The notes: a model not told the origin generated them from the letters alone. 32,579 nucleotides of DNA from Bradyrhizobium sp. Arg816 (GCF_029989365.1 NZ_JAPRAQ010000044.1:1-32579), one strand, 5' to 3'. Positions 9,209-18,686 are shown, counted from the stretch's first letter. A program made the numbers and translations.

Positions 9209-10057
9209 CACTCGTTCTCCTGTTACAGTCTTCTAACGCTCGCATTGTGGGCCGAACGCTCTCAGCGGGCCACTGATTGCCTGAGTATAAGCGGTAGTAC
9301 GATCCGGGCGATGGCGAATTAGTTCGCCGATTGCACCTTCCCGCTCATAATGCAGCTCTGTCATCAAGCCCCTCTCACGCGAAGCGTCTTACTCATCGCT
9401 GCCGGCCAGTATTGGTCGCACCATCGCCGAGTAAAGCGCGCATCAGCAATACTAATGTCCGCCATCGCTCTCGCGCGCTTCAAGCAAGCGTTAGTGCCCA
9501 TTCATGTCATGGCGACCGGCTTGAGCACAAGAAACTGGCGGCACCTCCTCTTCAATGAATTGGTCGTTATCATGGCATGCTCCGTATAGTGGGCCTTGAC
9601 ATTCACATTCCATGATGGCTCGCAAAGCCAACGATGTCACCAATTGATGCTTTGCGGCGATATTACTGCTTGGTGAGATCGTACCTGATCATTCACGGCT
9701 TTCTCGTCCAGTCTGAATAGTGCCAAGGCGCCATCTATGTGAACACGATTGAATTTTACGGCGGCGAGTCGCACCGGAGCCGCGGACGCCTGGCATGAAC
9801 TGTCTTCGAGCTGATAACATCCAGCGGGTCGCCTGCATCTCGGTGTCTCTTCGTAAGCTAACGGTCAGAAACAATGATTAGTCGATCTCAATCAGGGCGA
9901 CCGTCGGCAGATCTTCCCGCGTCACTACGATGCAAGTCCTAGCTCATTGTTCATGGTATGGCGCTCGCGTAGCACTGAGCCTTTTGCTGCCAATGCGGGT
10001 GTTGTCTTTCAGACATGGACGTCGCGAATCTGACCTCTGGCAGCGACTCTGCGTCCC
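9209..10057. other. Long stretch with no recognisable gene
   Basis: Both strands hold only short, unrecognised frames. The last 100 bp before the terminator at 10058 could be a small RNA, but no promoter is obvious. Confidence 0.5.
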
Positions 10058-10082
10058 CAAAAGCCCGACAGACGGGCTTTTG
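10058..10082. terminator. Strong intrinsic terminator
   Basis: CAAAAGCCCG pairs perfectly with CGGGCTTTTG around the 5-nt loop ACAGA, followed by TTT. The A-run before and T-run after the GC core make it usable from either strand. No protein gene ends near it. Confidence 0.85.
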
Positions 10083-10251
10083 TTTGCATCAAGGCGGTGC
10101 CGACACTTCTGCGTCGTGGCATGTAGATTGCTGCGGTGACGGAAAGCGACCTTAACTGCACCGACGATACACGAGATACCATCGGCCGGATGCTCGCCGC
10201 GCAACGGACAACGCTTCTAATACTCTCCTTATGAAAGAGGACTGCGAGCTT

Positions 10252-10479
10252 ATGAGTGGTACGAGGCATGCAAAGCCCAGCACTTTTCGGTGGACCAGCG
10301 CGACGTCTGATGAGATGACGCATTGGCGCGCACCAAAGCACCCACCGATCAAGCATTACGGCGCCGATTGTCGCTCCCGGCAGGCGCAAAGGAGGTGGAA
10401 CCTTTGGCCGCTGGCCGCACTCCTCATAAATGCGCTGCTTTGGGCCGGACTCTACTGGATCATCGCAGCGTTTTTCTGA
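10252..10479 (+). CDS. Small membrane-anchored hypothetical protein
   Basis: A 75-residue protein from ATG 10252 (an in-frame ATG at 10231 is possible). A purine-rich AAAGAGGA lies before the chosen start. The first 50 residues are polar; the last 25 (about 49-75) form one hydrophobic helix, LWPLAALLINALLWAGLYWI, running to the end. Arg-rich residues just before the helix suggest a tail anchor with the N-terminus in the cytoplasm. No family is recognised. Confidence 0.5.
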   Translation: MSGTRHAKPSTFRWTSATSDEMTHWRAPKHPPIKHYGADCRSRQAQRRWNLWPLAALLINALLWAGLYWIIAAFF

Positions 10480-10691
10480 AACAATCTCGCGGATGGCAGA
10501 GGCGCGAGGAGCTTTCCGACACCTCTCGCACGCCGCGGCCGCACCGCAATGCGCACGTTCAATCGGTACGTGGAGACACCTTTCACAGACTTGGTTCCAG
10601 CGCACACTTCGCGCGACTACCTGGAAATCCACCCCTTGGACGAACGCAAAGGAAATATTGAGCCATGAGATATCTCGAATTGGCGAAACTG

Positions 10692-10823
10692 TTATGCCAT
10701 TGCAGCCGCGACCAAGTTCCAGACACTGACCTGCAACAGCTCAACGTCCCCGCGCGGATGGCATCCGGGCCTCCGCGTTAACTGCGACGCATTGACTGCA
10801 AATTGAGGTCTAGGGTTGCGCAT
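10692..10823 (-). CDS. Possible 43-aa ORF behind a tts-like site
   Basis: ATG 10823 to TAA 10692 encodes a 43-residue protein beginning MRNPRPQFAVNAS. There is no family resemblance. Its only support is position: it follows the tts-like site at 10841-10862 on the same strand, though closer than usual. It may be the stump of a lost effector or chance. Confidence 0.25.
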   Translation of the reverse strand: MRNPRPQFAVNASQLTRRPGCHPRGDVELLQVSVWNLVAAAMA

Positions 10824-10840
10824 TTTCGTGATATGAAAAT

Positions 10841-10862
10841 TACCTTTCGAGAAGCTGACTAA
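10841..10862 (-). promoter_or_regulatory. tts-box-like site
   Basis: Minus-strand TTAGTCAGCTTCTCGAAAGG matches the first 16 bases of the tts core GTCAGCTTCTCGAAAGCT, but ends in GT rather than CT and lacks the C-rich tail. Confidence 0.5.
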
Positions 10863-11080
10863 ACAAGTAGGCCTGAAGGCGCGTTGGGCAGGGCGGACTG
10901 CTCCGCCTCCACGTATATGTCGCGACCTGGAGCGCGGCACAGGACGTCAGGATGCCCCGCCCTACGGTGCCCCTCAACGTCGCTTCCAGGCACTGACTTG
11001 CTTGCTGAGCGACATTTGCGTGGCCATTGGGTCGGGTAGCGATCAACAGGCTGGGCCTTTTGATGATCCGCAGCGACGCT

Positions 11081-11287
11081 TTACAGCTCTTCCTCGTGCC
11101 ACCTATCGTCCTCGTCTTTGTGCATCTGCCACACGTGGGCGCGCCGGGCCAGCTTGTCGTATTCCACGGCAATTTTGAGCAGCCTGTCTTTGGCTTTTCC
11201 GTCAGCGAGCGCTTCCGCTTTCTTTCGCGTTGCTTCCGCACGGCCTCGCCAGTGGTCGGGTTGGTAGAGTTTGCTTTTCAGATTCAT
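11081..11287 (-). CDS. Small hypothetical protein, charged and helical
   Basis: A 68-residue product starting at ATG 11287 within a longer open frame. It begins MNLKSKLYQPDHWRGRAE and continues as a Lys/Glu/Asp-rich helix ending DDRWHEEEL. Short proteins with a PDHWR.RAEE pattern, predicted to be a single alpha-helical hairpin, recur in Bradyrhizobium as I recall; their function is unknown. There is no clear ribosome site. Confidence 0.5.
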   Translation of the reverse strand: MNLKSKLYQPDHWRGRAEATRKKAEALADGKAKDRLLKIAVEYDKLARRAHVWQMHKDEDDRWHEEEL

Positions 11288-11496
11288 GCCGAGAGCATGC
11301 AATTCGCAGATCAAAGAAATGCGACACCGGCGCTCCGTATAATCACGTAACAGCGACGCTCGGGGCCTCGGTTGCCGAAGCGGACAGTCGCATGCACAGC
11401 CGTTATTCTGAAACACCACAGCGCGCGTTGCAGCCGAGGCTCGTAGGAAGAATGCACAGCCCCGACATTCTCAGACGGTCGGACGCACGAAGGGGC

Positions 11497-11527
11497 TTGA
11501 ATCGCACGTAGCGTTAGATTGTACGAT
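11497..11527 (+). promoter_or_regulatory. MerR-type promoter/operator (19-bp spacer), copy 1
   Basis: A -35 TTGAAT and a -10 TACGAT are separated by 19 bp containing the partial dyad ACGTAGCGTTAGAT. MerR-family activators work on such over-long spacers. Nearly the same site occurs at 14235 and 28106. No clear gene follows this copy. Confidence 0.5.
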
Positions 11528-12336
11528 CCTCGACAAGCGGGAACCACGTCCGACAATCCAGACCGTTCCCGGACACGTCATGAGAATTTCGAATGTTTCA
11601 AACATCTAAACTCACCTGGCGCGACTCGATCAGGACGATAAGATCCTCCGGGTGCATCTTTGTCCGCGCTTCGTCGGAGCTGTTCCTGTCGCGGCTGGAC
11701 GAAATCGCGCGTTTCGAGCTCTGCACGGCAGGCGCTACCATCACCGTGGTCTCACCGGAACGGACGCAAGACGGAGGCTCCATCCCAGATACCCCACCCA
11801 ACGCCTTCATAACGCGGAACACAGGCGCGATTACACCAAACATAGTCTCGGCGTGCGCCATCATGGTTCGCTCTGAACGATCGAATGCATCATCAACAGT
11901 GGCTTGAGCGGACCTGCGCTTTTGCCTGCTCTCTCTGCCTCGCGATAGCTGGGCCGGCCCTTCAACCCGGCGTCGCGCCGGCTACGGCGTCATTAGTCGG
12001 TTGGCGGTAGGCTGAGCCAGAGTACCTAAGCACAAGTCAGGCCCAAGCAATGCGTCGCGACATCCAGGCATGCACCGAATCACTGAAGCTCCGGAATGAT
12101 CACTTGCTGGGCCAGCTCAGCCGCCAGTGCTTCCACTCTTCGTGGTGCTCCGCCGCTACGGCAGGTGTCATTTCTGCCGTGCCGGACAGATGACCAGCAA
12201 ACGGACCGCAAAAGCGGAAGAACGAGTATGTCGGCACCGTACTTAAGCAGTTCCGGCCTGTTTCCCGGTTGACAGGTCATGTTGCGCTTCGCGCAGGAAC
12301 AATAATAACGCAGCCACACGGACTTGAAGGGATATC
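11528..12336. other. Region with no recognisable gene
   Basis: Frames of 104 codons (plus, 11593) and 88 codons (minus, 11864) overlap, but neither has a recognisable family. Confidence 0.45.
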
Positions 12337-12636
12337 ATGACTCAAAATCAACGAACTCAGTTGACTTCGCGCCTCACAATCTACCACTGCGCCAGCGCTC
12401 TTGTCGTCGCAATGACAGCTGTAATCCCCGGGCCGGTCAACGCGCGCGATCAAGCGCCGACCGCAGAAGAGAAAGAGGCTTGCATGGAGGACGTATTCCG
12501 CCTTTGTAGCAGCCACATACCAGATCGCGCCGCTATCACTGCCTGCCTCAGATCCAAGCAAGCGAGCCTCAGTCAGCAATGTCGCTACGTGATCTCCGTG
12601 CGAGACACTGGCAAGAAAAGCAGCGACTCGAAGTGA
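12337..12636 (+). CDS. Small secreted Cys-containing protein
   Basis: A 99-residue product with a signal peptide: polar N-terminus, hydrophobic core CASALVVAMTAVIPG, and a likely cleavage after VNA near residue 36. The mature part contains EEKEACMEDVFRLCSSHIPD, then ITACLRSKQASLSQQCR. The four cysteines spaced C-x7-C-x12-C-x11-C match the small periplasmic Cys-rich repeat proteins common in Bradyrhizobium (pattern AC..D..RLC...IP....I..CL......LS..C). Function unknown; a periplasmic disulphide-bonded helical protein is likely. An AAGG ribosome site precedes the ATG by about 7 nt. Confidence 0.75.
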   Translation: MTQNQRTQLTSRLTIYHCASALVVAMTAVIPGPVNARDQAPTAEEKEACMEDVFRLCSSHIPDRAAITACLRSKQASLSQQCRYVISVRDTGKKSSDSK

Positions 12637-12975
12637 CGATGTGGCGACCTGTTCGTTTGCCGTATCCGCAGAAGTGGTCCCAGCGTGACCTGCAGGACGC
12701 TCACCCGAGGTTAGGTGACGAGCATGGCTCGCCTACAATTGACCAACGCTCTGGTAATCGCGCTTGTCCAGATAGGCGAATGCACAAATTTCCCTTCGAC
12801 GCGGTTCTGATTGCCAATAAGAGTGAGCTAGCCGCAATTGCGGACCCGGATTTGCGAGACCGCCGTCGGCGAGTTCCTGGTATCCGCGGCTTTCCTGACG
12901 CGACCGGTCCGCGAAGCGGCCGGCGCCGTGCCCGAGCATCACGCAGCACTCGACAGTTGGCGCGGCGCCCTCATG
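12637..12975. other. Region with no recognisable gene
   Basis: Open frames run through, but only the part after 12976 resembles a known family. Confidence 0.5.
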
Positions 12976-13855
12976 CACACCAGCATGTCGGGCAGCACCA
13001 GCGATTACTTCGCAAGCTCCCATATCCACGCAACTGCGATTGCCCGCGGTGTCGTTGATGGCTTCCACCAACCAGCGAAGACCTCGATCGACCGAGTAGC
13101 CTCGAGCCGCCCGCTTTTGGTGCGTCTGAACTCTACGAGATCACTCCAAAGTGACGCGCGAGCGCAGTTCGACATACGAGAGATCATCGTTCGTCTGGTC
13201 TATGGCAGCCGATTTCAAGAATACCAGCCGCGCTATGCGACATCAGTCGTGTGCGGCTTTGCGCGGCTTCATGGATATCAAATCGCGATCCTTGCCAATA
13301 ATGGCATGCTGTTCGGCGACAGCGCGCTAAGGGAGCTCATTTCATTCAGCTGTGCGACAAGAACCGGACGCCCCTGCTCCTCCTGCAGAACGTCAGGGGC
13401 CTTATGGTTGGCCGCGAATATGAAACGGCGTGGGATCACCAAAGACGGCGCCAAGCTGATCATGGCGGTGTCCGGAGCGTCCGTGCCGAAGTTGCTATCA
13501 TTTGTAATAGCTCGCACGGCGCAGCAACTTACGCTATGTCGGGATGCGCGTTTGATCCTCGAATCGTGTTCAGCTGGCCGAATTCTCAGATAGCCGAGAT
13601 GGGTGCCGAGCAGGCACGCCCGAGTTCTCGCCCACGTCAAGGCGAGACAATTGGCTCGCGCGGAGGGCGCCTCTCGGAGCTGGGAATTGGCGGCCATTCG
13701 AGGGCCAGTTCTTGAAGAATATCGCGAGAGGTCAAGTTCCTATTATGCGGCCTCGGAAATTTGGGACGACGGCTTCTTGATCCGGTCGATACTAGAACTG
13801 CCCTCGCAATGGCATTGAGCGCTTCGCTCGACGCGCCTCAGTACGGCGTATTCTG
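12976..13855 (+). pseudogene. Decayed acyl-CoA carboxylase carboxyltransferase subunit (methylcrotonyl-CoA type beta)
   Basis: Homology can be followed through several frames. The first carries HTSMSG.TSDYFA, FDIREIIVRLV.GSRFQEYQP and TSVVCGFARLHGYQIAILAN. The second, from 13404, carries MVGREYE, ICNSSHGA.TYAMSG and AFDP..VFSWPNSQIA.MGAEQA. The third carries a GPVLEEYE-like stretch and YYA.SEIWDDG, and the last LDPVDTRTALAMALSASL. This is the order of blocks in the beta subunit of 3-methylcrotonyl-CoA carboxylase (leucine breakdown). At least three frameshifts and a missing N-terminal third make it non-functional. Confidence 0.85.
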
Positions 13856-13860
13856 CTGTA

Positions 13861-14234
13861 AGCCAGGACCGAACATGACCGGCTCACCGCCTCACGCGGG
13901 CGGATCAACGGGACGCGTCCATCGCTCTATCAAGGCCACCCTCATTTACAATCAGGTGGGGTTATTTTGTAAAGCCAGCTGAGATCGGGCTCGATCAAGC
14001 CAGTACCGATGGCCTCGAAGCAGGTAGAGGAAGCCGCTTTAACGCTTCACCACGGCGGCGCCGGAAGGCTACATGGCTTTGAAGGATGCGGTGATCCGGC
14101 CGAAACCGCGGTAAAGAGGCCGCTGCGGACGCGGCAAGCGGGCGAGAGACAGTGTCATCGGTCTTGCGACAGGCAACTGCAGTATTCTAACTGGCCGACG
14201 ATCTCCTCTCAACGGCACCACCGAAATGGAGAGC
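13861..14234. other. Region with no recognisable gene
   Basis: Short frames only, upstream of the MerR-type promoter site at 14235. Confidence 0.5.
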
Positions 14235-14265
14235 TTGACCCTCACGTAGCGTCAGGTTGTAGCCT
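14235..14265 (+). promoter_or_regulatory. MerR-type promoter/operator (19-bp spacer), copy 2
   Basis: TTGACC, then a 19-bp spacer with ACGTAGCGTCAGGT, then TAGCCT. It has the best -35 of the three copies and points toward the trpD-like gene that starts 163 bp downstream, so it may drive it. Confidence 0.5.
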
Positions 14266-14427
14266 CGCCAAGTGTGCCCACACTCAACCGACTGCCGCCT
14301 CAAGCGTCAATGAGGCCATGCCGCGTGGGGCGGGCCGCTGCATCAAGGCAATCGGTTCCGGGTCTCTTCAACGATGTCTCGCTGAACGGAAGAGCTCGAG
14401 GTTTGGACAGGGAACGTGTAAAGTTCG

Positions 14428-15438
14428 ATGGAAGTGCTTAGATCGATCATCGGCAAAGTTGCCACGGGCGCCACTCTGACGCGTGAGGAAACTGCGTCAG
14501 CCTTCGACAGCATGATGTCGGGTTACGCAACTCCCTCGCAAATCGGTGCCTTGTTGATGGGGATGCGAGTCCGGGGCGAGACGGTCGAAGAAGTCACGGG
14601 CGCCGCCTCGGCGATGCGGAATAGAATGCGGCGGGTCGAGGCGGCATGCGAACCCGTCGGTCTCGCTAGCACGAGCGACACCCTGATGAGTTCGGTCAAC
14701 GTGTCGACCTGCGCTTCCTTCATCGTCGCCGGGGCCGGCATTCCTGTCGCCAAGCATGTCAACCGCGCTGCGTCTTCGGGTTCAAGCGCCGCAGACGTGT
14801 TGGCGCGCCTCGGTGTGAAGGTCGATCTCAAGCCTGAGGCCATCGCACGTTGCGTGCAGGAAGCCGACATCGGCTTCATGTTTGCGTTAGCCCATTATCC
14901 GGCGATGCAGCGCATCGGGCAGATCCGGACCGCAGTTGGAACCCGTACGATTTTTAATCTGATCGAGGCTCTGTGCAACCCGGCCGGGGTCAAGCGGCAG
15001 ATCGTTGGGGTATTATCTCCCGAATGGGTGCAGCCTCTGGCGTACGTCTTGAAGAACCTTGGTGCCGAGTCGGTATGGGTTGTTCATGGCTCGGACGGGC
15101 TCGACGAAATAACCCTCACCGGCCCAACGTTTGTTGCTGCGCTTGAGGCGGGTATAATCCGCACCTTCGAAGTGACGCCGGAACAAACCGGGCTCCGCCG
15201 CCGCAACGACGCGCTGGAGAGCAGCGATGCGGAGGCTAATGCCGTTGCGCTGAAAAATGTGCTTGATGGCGTACCGGGTCCATTTCGCGACGCCGCGCTT
15301 TTGAACGCGGCGGCGGCGTTGGTCGTGGCCGGCCGGGCCTCGACACTGCAGGAGGGCGTAGCACTTGGACAAGAATCACTTGATCGCGGCGCCGCGGCCG
15401 CTCGACTGAAGCGCCTGATCGCGGTTTCAAACGCCTGA
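14428..15438 (+). CDS. trpD: Anthranilate phosphoribosyltransferase (TrpD) paralogue with altered substrate motifs
   Basis: A 336-residue protein of normal TrpD length, aligning end to end (NVSTCASFIVAGAG at 91-104, RTIFNLI, NPAGVKRQIVGV, VVHGSDGLDEITLTGPTF). TrpD moves the phosphoribosyl group of PRPP onto anthranilate in tryptophan synthesis. Key positions differ: the PRPP-binding GTGGD is STSDT (81-85); the KHGNR..SS.SG loop reads KHVNRAASSGSS (109-120); and the usual GPL.NP is EALCNP. The rest is well kept, without frameshifts. It may be an inactive or repurposed island copy rather than the housekeeping enzyme. No other trp genes are nearby. No strong ribosome site is seen at the ATG. Confidence 0.85.
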   Translation: MEVLRSIIGKVATGATLTREETASAFDSMMSGYATPSQIGALLMGMRVRGETVEEVTGAASAMRNRMRRVEAACEPVGLASTSDTLMSSVNVSTCASFIVAGAGIPVAKHVNRAASSGSSAADVLARLGVKVDLKPEAIARCVQEADIGFMFALAHYPAMQRIGQIRTAVGTRTIFNLIEALCNPAGVKRQIVGVLSPEWVQPLAYVLKNLGAESVWVVHGSDGLDEITLTGPTFVAALEAGIIRTFEVTPEQTGLRRRNDALESSDAEANAVALKNVLDGVPGPFRDAALLNAAAALVVAGRASTLQEGVALGQESLDRGAAAARLKRLIAVSNA

Positions 15439-15698
15439 CAGTCGAGCTGGCCGATGTTCCAGTATTGCGACCAAGTCTGCTACTCACGAGCGCGAAAATC
15501 TTGCAGCCACGAATGCACGTCACTTCTGCGCGATTTCAAGGAGCCTGCCCTGCCTGCGCTCGCCCTGACGAAAACAATTCGCGCTGAGCACGGGGCGCAA
15601 GAGCCAACTTTCTCGTCGACGAGAACCTGTTGCAGATCGAGTTGCCGAGGTGAGGATCCGCGATGAAGCGCGCTGCGCGCCAAAGGAGACAATCGATA

Positions 15699-15881
15699 AT
15701 GTCCTGGCAGAGGATTGAAACACTCGGATCTATTGCAGTGATAGAACACATCATTCGGAAGTTTCGGGAATTGATCGACACAGATAGCTCAATCCCGGCG
15801 GAGCTGCGGGGTGCGCTGCACGCGACGCTCGATGAGCATCTTCTCGAGGCAAAAAAACGTATTCTCCTAAAAGTACATTAG
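15699..15881 (+). CDS. Small hypothetical helical protein
   Basis: A 60-residue ORF starting MSWQRIETLGSIAVIEHIIR. The ATG at 15699 is preceded by a strong ribosome site (AAAGGAGA), which decides the start over the ATG at 15663. The product looks like two amphipathic helices with an acidic middle and basic end (AKKRILLKVH). No family is recognised. It sits between the TrpD paralogue and the flavin reductase on the same strand, with gaps of 260 and 375 bp. Confidence 0.6.
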   Translation: MSWQRIETLGSIAVIEHIIRKFRELIDTDSSIPAELRGALHATLDEHLLEAKKRILLKVH

Positions 15882-16256
15882 GTGCGTCGATGCCGTCTAC
15901 ATGCGAAGAAATTCTGGCAGGCGCGCGCCGGTACCGCAATCGGCATCCCGTCCGCACGGGCCCCAGCGAGGTTCCAACCCAGCTGGTGGGATCGCGACCA
16001 CCGCTCCATGTGCACTGGCGCGTCGCCGCGCTGCTCAGCGCGGTCTGCTGCCGCTGCGATCGCCATCCGGCGTAACGCGCCGAGATATTGCACGTCCGTC
16101 AGGTCATAACGGTAGCTGATCCAGAGGACATCGAAGTCATACCCGGTCTCAATCCGAGCCTACTCGTCACGCAATTTCGATACCGGGTACCCCATTACAG
16201 GCCCAATAGGGATCAAAGTCGTCTCTGGGGTGGGGTTCAACTGCAGAAGGCTGATC
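15882..16256. other. Region with no certain gene
   Basis: A minus-strand frame through about 15878-16150 reads GYDFDVLWISYRYDL and then an Ala-rich helix AIAAAADRAEQR, which looks protein-like, but I do not recognise it and it has no clear start. It may be the tail of a decayed gene. Confidence 0.4.
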
Positions 16257-16781
16257 ATGAGCCACCAGTTCTCTCCTGCGATTCGGGATATGCCGTCTAT
16301 CCAACCGGCAGAGTTCCGCCATGCCATGCAAAGCCTGGCGAGCGGTGTCGCCATCGTGACGACCGGGGCGGCAGCCGGACGACGTGGACTGACGATGAGT
16401 TCTGTGACGTCCATCTGCATGGAGCCGCCGTGCCTGGTCGTTGGCATCAATGCCCGCTCCGACGCACATGATGAGATCCTTGCCAACGGCAGCTTTGGAG
16501 TCAGTGTCCTCCGCAGTGACCAGGAGGACCTTGCCCTGCGTTTTGGCGGTGGGGAGGGGGCGAAAGGCGTTCAACGCTTCGATACCGCGCCCTGGGATCA
16601 GGGCGTCCTCGATGTACCGCTATTGCCCAATGCATTTTGCGCGCTCGAATGCGTTTTGTATGACCACAAGGTGCTTGGCACACACACCGTCTTTATCGGA
16701 CGAATTATCGCGGCCCGACAAAACGATGGAAATCCATTGATCAACTTCCGGGGCGCGCTTCGTACCTTACTCCTTGACTGA
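16257..16781 (+). CDS. Flavin reductase family protein (FMN-binding split-barrel)
   Basis: A 174-residue protein. ATG 16257 is preceded by AGAAGG at 7 nt, favouring it over the frame-opening ATG at 16230. Family features: an N-terminal PAEFRHAMQSLASGVAIVTT block, TMSSVTSICMEPPCLVVGIN (typical flavin-contact segment), a SFGVSVLRSDQEDLALRFGG block, and a C-terminal HTVFIGRI. These are the short-chain NADH:FMN/FAD reductases (HpaC/NtaB type) that feed reduced flavin to two-component monooxygenases. No partner oxygenase is next to it; the N-hydroxylase at 19088 is of the single-component kind and should not need it. It looks intact. Confidence 0.85.
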   Translation: MSHQFSPAIRDMPSIQPAEFRHAMQSLASGVAIVTTGAAAGRRGLTMSSVTSICMEPPCLVVGINARSDAHDEILANGSFGVSVLRSDQEDLALRFGGGEGAKGVQRFDTAPWDQGVLDVPLLPNAFCALECVLYDHKVLGTHTVFIGRIIAARQNDGNPLINFRGALRTLLLD

Positions 16782-16832
16782 GTGCGGTTTTTGCGGAGAT
16801 GCCGGCGGGAGAGCAGAACGCTCGATGGCCTC

Positions 16833-17310
16833 AATCCCAGGTCGCTTCTAGCGACAGTCATCGAACAAATACCCGGGCTGCGACTGGTTTCACAGATTAG
16901 AGCTCGTATTGAAAGGTCTCATCAGCTCCGGCGATTTCGGCGCTTCGCCTGTCGTGCGATGCTGGCGCCGGTCTGCGCTACCGCGTCGAGACGGTTGCTG
17001 GTTGGGCCGACGAACAACGGCAAGACGATGATCGTCGAGAAGTTCCGGCGTCAGCCATACTCCTGTCGCAGCGATCGACGCCGAAGATGGGCTCGTTAGC
17101 AGACCTGTACTCAAGATGCAGATGCCGGCCAGTCCCGATGAGCGGCGTTTTTTTGGTGCAATCCTCGAAGAACTCGGCATGGGCGAATGGCCAGGGGGCA
17201 CCATTGCTGCGCAGCAGAGATTGGCGGTGCGCCTGATGCGGAAGGCGGATGTGCGGATGCTCGTAATCGATGAGTTACACAACGTTCTCTCGGGATCGCG
17301 GACCCGGCAA
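16833..17310 (+). pseudogene. TniB-type AAA transposition ATPase, frameshifted
   Basis: One frame carries VIEQIPGLRLVSQIRARIER and the Walker A stretch VGPTNNGKTMIVEKF (about 17000-17045). A second frame from 17116 carries QMPASPDERRFF, ILEELG and Walker B VRMLVIDELHNVLSG. This is the order in TniB of Tn5053/Tn402-type transposons. A frameshift lies between the halves, and the C-terminal region after Walker B is missing, replaced directly by a TniQ-like sequence. Confidence 0.75.
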
Positions 17311-17784
17311 TGCGTTTTGGTGAGCAATTGCCCTTCTTGCTCTCGTGATCTGTGGGCTCATTGGTTGGGGAGCCAGAAGCCCCGCGTAGTCGGTCATTGC
17401 GACCACTGCGACTTCAGATTGAGCAAGGCCATTGCTCGGCCAGCCCTTCGCGCCGCCGCTGGATTGCAGGGCCGGCTGTTGAAGCTAAAACGAACCGGGG
17501 CCGAAATGCCGCCGCTCGGTTGGATCGACTGGTCCACGTTCCCCGCGATCGCCGATCTTGGCATGTACGCCATATGGGTGGACACCGCCGATCATGCGCG
17601 CGAGACCGTGTTCAGCCGCATCGTTCGCGACCTTGGAATGAAGCCCGATCAACGCTTGTTCATTGAATGGCCGGCGAACTACGGCTCGTTGGTGATGATG
17701 ACGTGTATGCTTGCAGACTGGCCGAACCGGCTTCAGCAAACGTTGCACGACCTCCAGTCCCTCAACATCGACGGTATCCTCTAG
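17311..17784 (+). pseudogene. TniQ-like zinc-finger fragment fused in frame to TniB
   Basis: Directly after the TniB Walker B region the same frame continues with CPSCSRDLWAHWLGSQ and VVGHCDHCDFRLSKA, a CxxC...CxxC zinc-ribbon like that of TniQ, then about 110 residues ending NIDGIL. TniQ is the target-selection partner of TniA/TniB. The join looks like a deletion that fused the two reading frames. TniA is absent, so the transposon is dead. Confidence 0.55.
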
Positions 17785-17954
17785 GCTTGCTTCGCGCCAA
17801 AGAGCGCCCCCCAAGGTGCGTCTTGCCGCCACCCGGCTTTCTTGACAAGCTTGAAGATGCACTTGGTGTCCGCGGGTTCGCCGGTCGGCTTCTCGTCGGC
17901 GGCCGAAGGGGCGGGTTAGGAAATAGGGGCGTTCGGACGTGCTATTGCTGACTG

Positions 17955-17980
17955 CTCCGCTTCTCGAAAGTTGTCTTGCC
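17955..17980 (+). promoter_or_regulatory. Degenerate tts-like site
   Basis: CTCCGCTTCTCGAAAGTT shares GCTTCTCGAAAG with the tts core but has lost the leading GTCA and the CT after AAAG. Confidence 0.3.
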
Positions 17981-18063
17981 GGGACTCGGACGTTGATCCG
18001 GCTGAGCGTCACAGACGGAACGTGACCGGCGTCCGCAGCATATACTTTCAAATTGAGATTGGT

Positions 18064-18174
18064 ATGGATGGTTCGCAGTTCAATCCTCCGCAGTTTGACC
18101 CATTTGCCCCAGGCTTGCGCAGCAGAAAATCCCGTGTCGGTAGGGCAACAGGCGCACGGCGCGAGCCTAAGTGA
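18064..18174 (+). CDS. Possible 36-aa ORF behind a tts-like site
   Basis: ATG 18064 opens a 36-codon frame starting MDGSQFNPPQFDPFAPGL and then basic. The polar, Ser/Asn/Pro-rich start resembles effector N-termini (compare MDPYNFDPSN of the NopD-like protein). It could be the stump of a lost type III effector; the evidence is slight. Confidence 0.25.
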   Translation: MDGSQFNPPQFDPFAPGLRSRKSRVGRATGARREPK

Positions 18175-18686
18175 GCTTTGAGCAGCAGCTGGTAACCCAC
18201 GTTGCTGAGGAGCGTGGTGAAGGATCGGAGCGCGGGCCCGCGGCAAAACCCGTCAGTCACTCGGGGGCGGCGCACGGACCAGAACCGGGACCGAATAGCG
18301 GGAGCCAGCAGCCCGCGTTTACACTGTACCCAGTGTGCAGGTGGAGCAAAGCGCGCTCGCTCCGAACCGTTTGCCGAGGACAAGGAGCTCGTTTCCACCT
18401 CCCAAAAGAGGCCACCGCAATCGGTAAAGCGGAACTCTCCACCGCCACTGCCTGAGAAACTGCCAACATTTCAGAGCTGAAGATCTCTGCAGCCGCCTGG
18501 CGCGACGCAGCTCTCCTGGTGCGACGGCAGACGAGTGGTTTGCGAGCCCTCAAGCGCTGACAATGTGTGGAAAGATCGTGGTGATTTGAATCGTCGGCAT
18601 GGATGAGCATTCACGGTGTGTTGGTTTCTCAGCCAGGGATCCGCGCACTTCGTATTCCGTATGTGTATGTCCGATTGCCGCCTCAA

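Larger units (their letters stand above)
17785..18686. other. Non-coding stretch between Tni remnants and the NifA site
   Basis: It holds a degenerate tts-like site and a 36-codon ORF (listed separately). Long overlapping frames on the minus strand (to 253 codons) have no family resemblance and run antisense to the Tni remnants; I take them as chance. Confidence 0.5.

Noticed and set aside
10009..10632. 207-codon minus-strand frame
   Set aside because: It reads through the terminator hairpin and antisense to the small membrane protein gene, and has no family pattern.
17485..18246. 253-codon minus-strand frame
   Set aside because: It runs antisense to the TniQ-like remnant, has no recognisable domain, ribosome site or neighbours, and looks like chance in GC-rich DNA.
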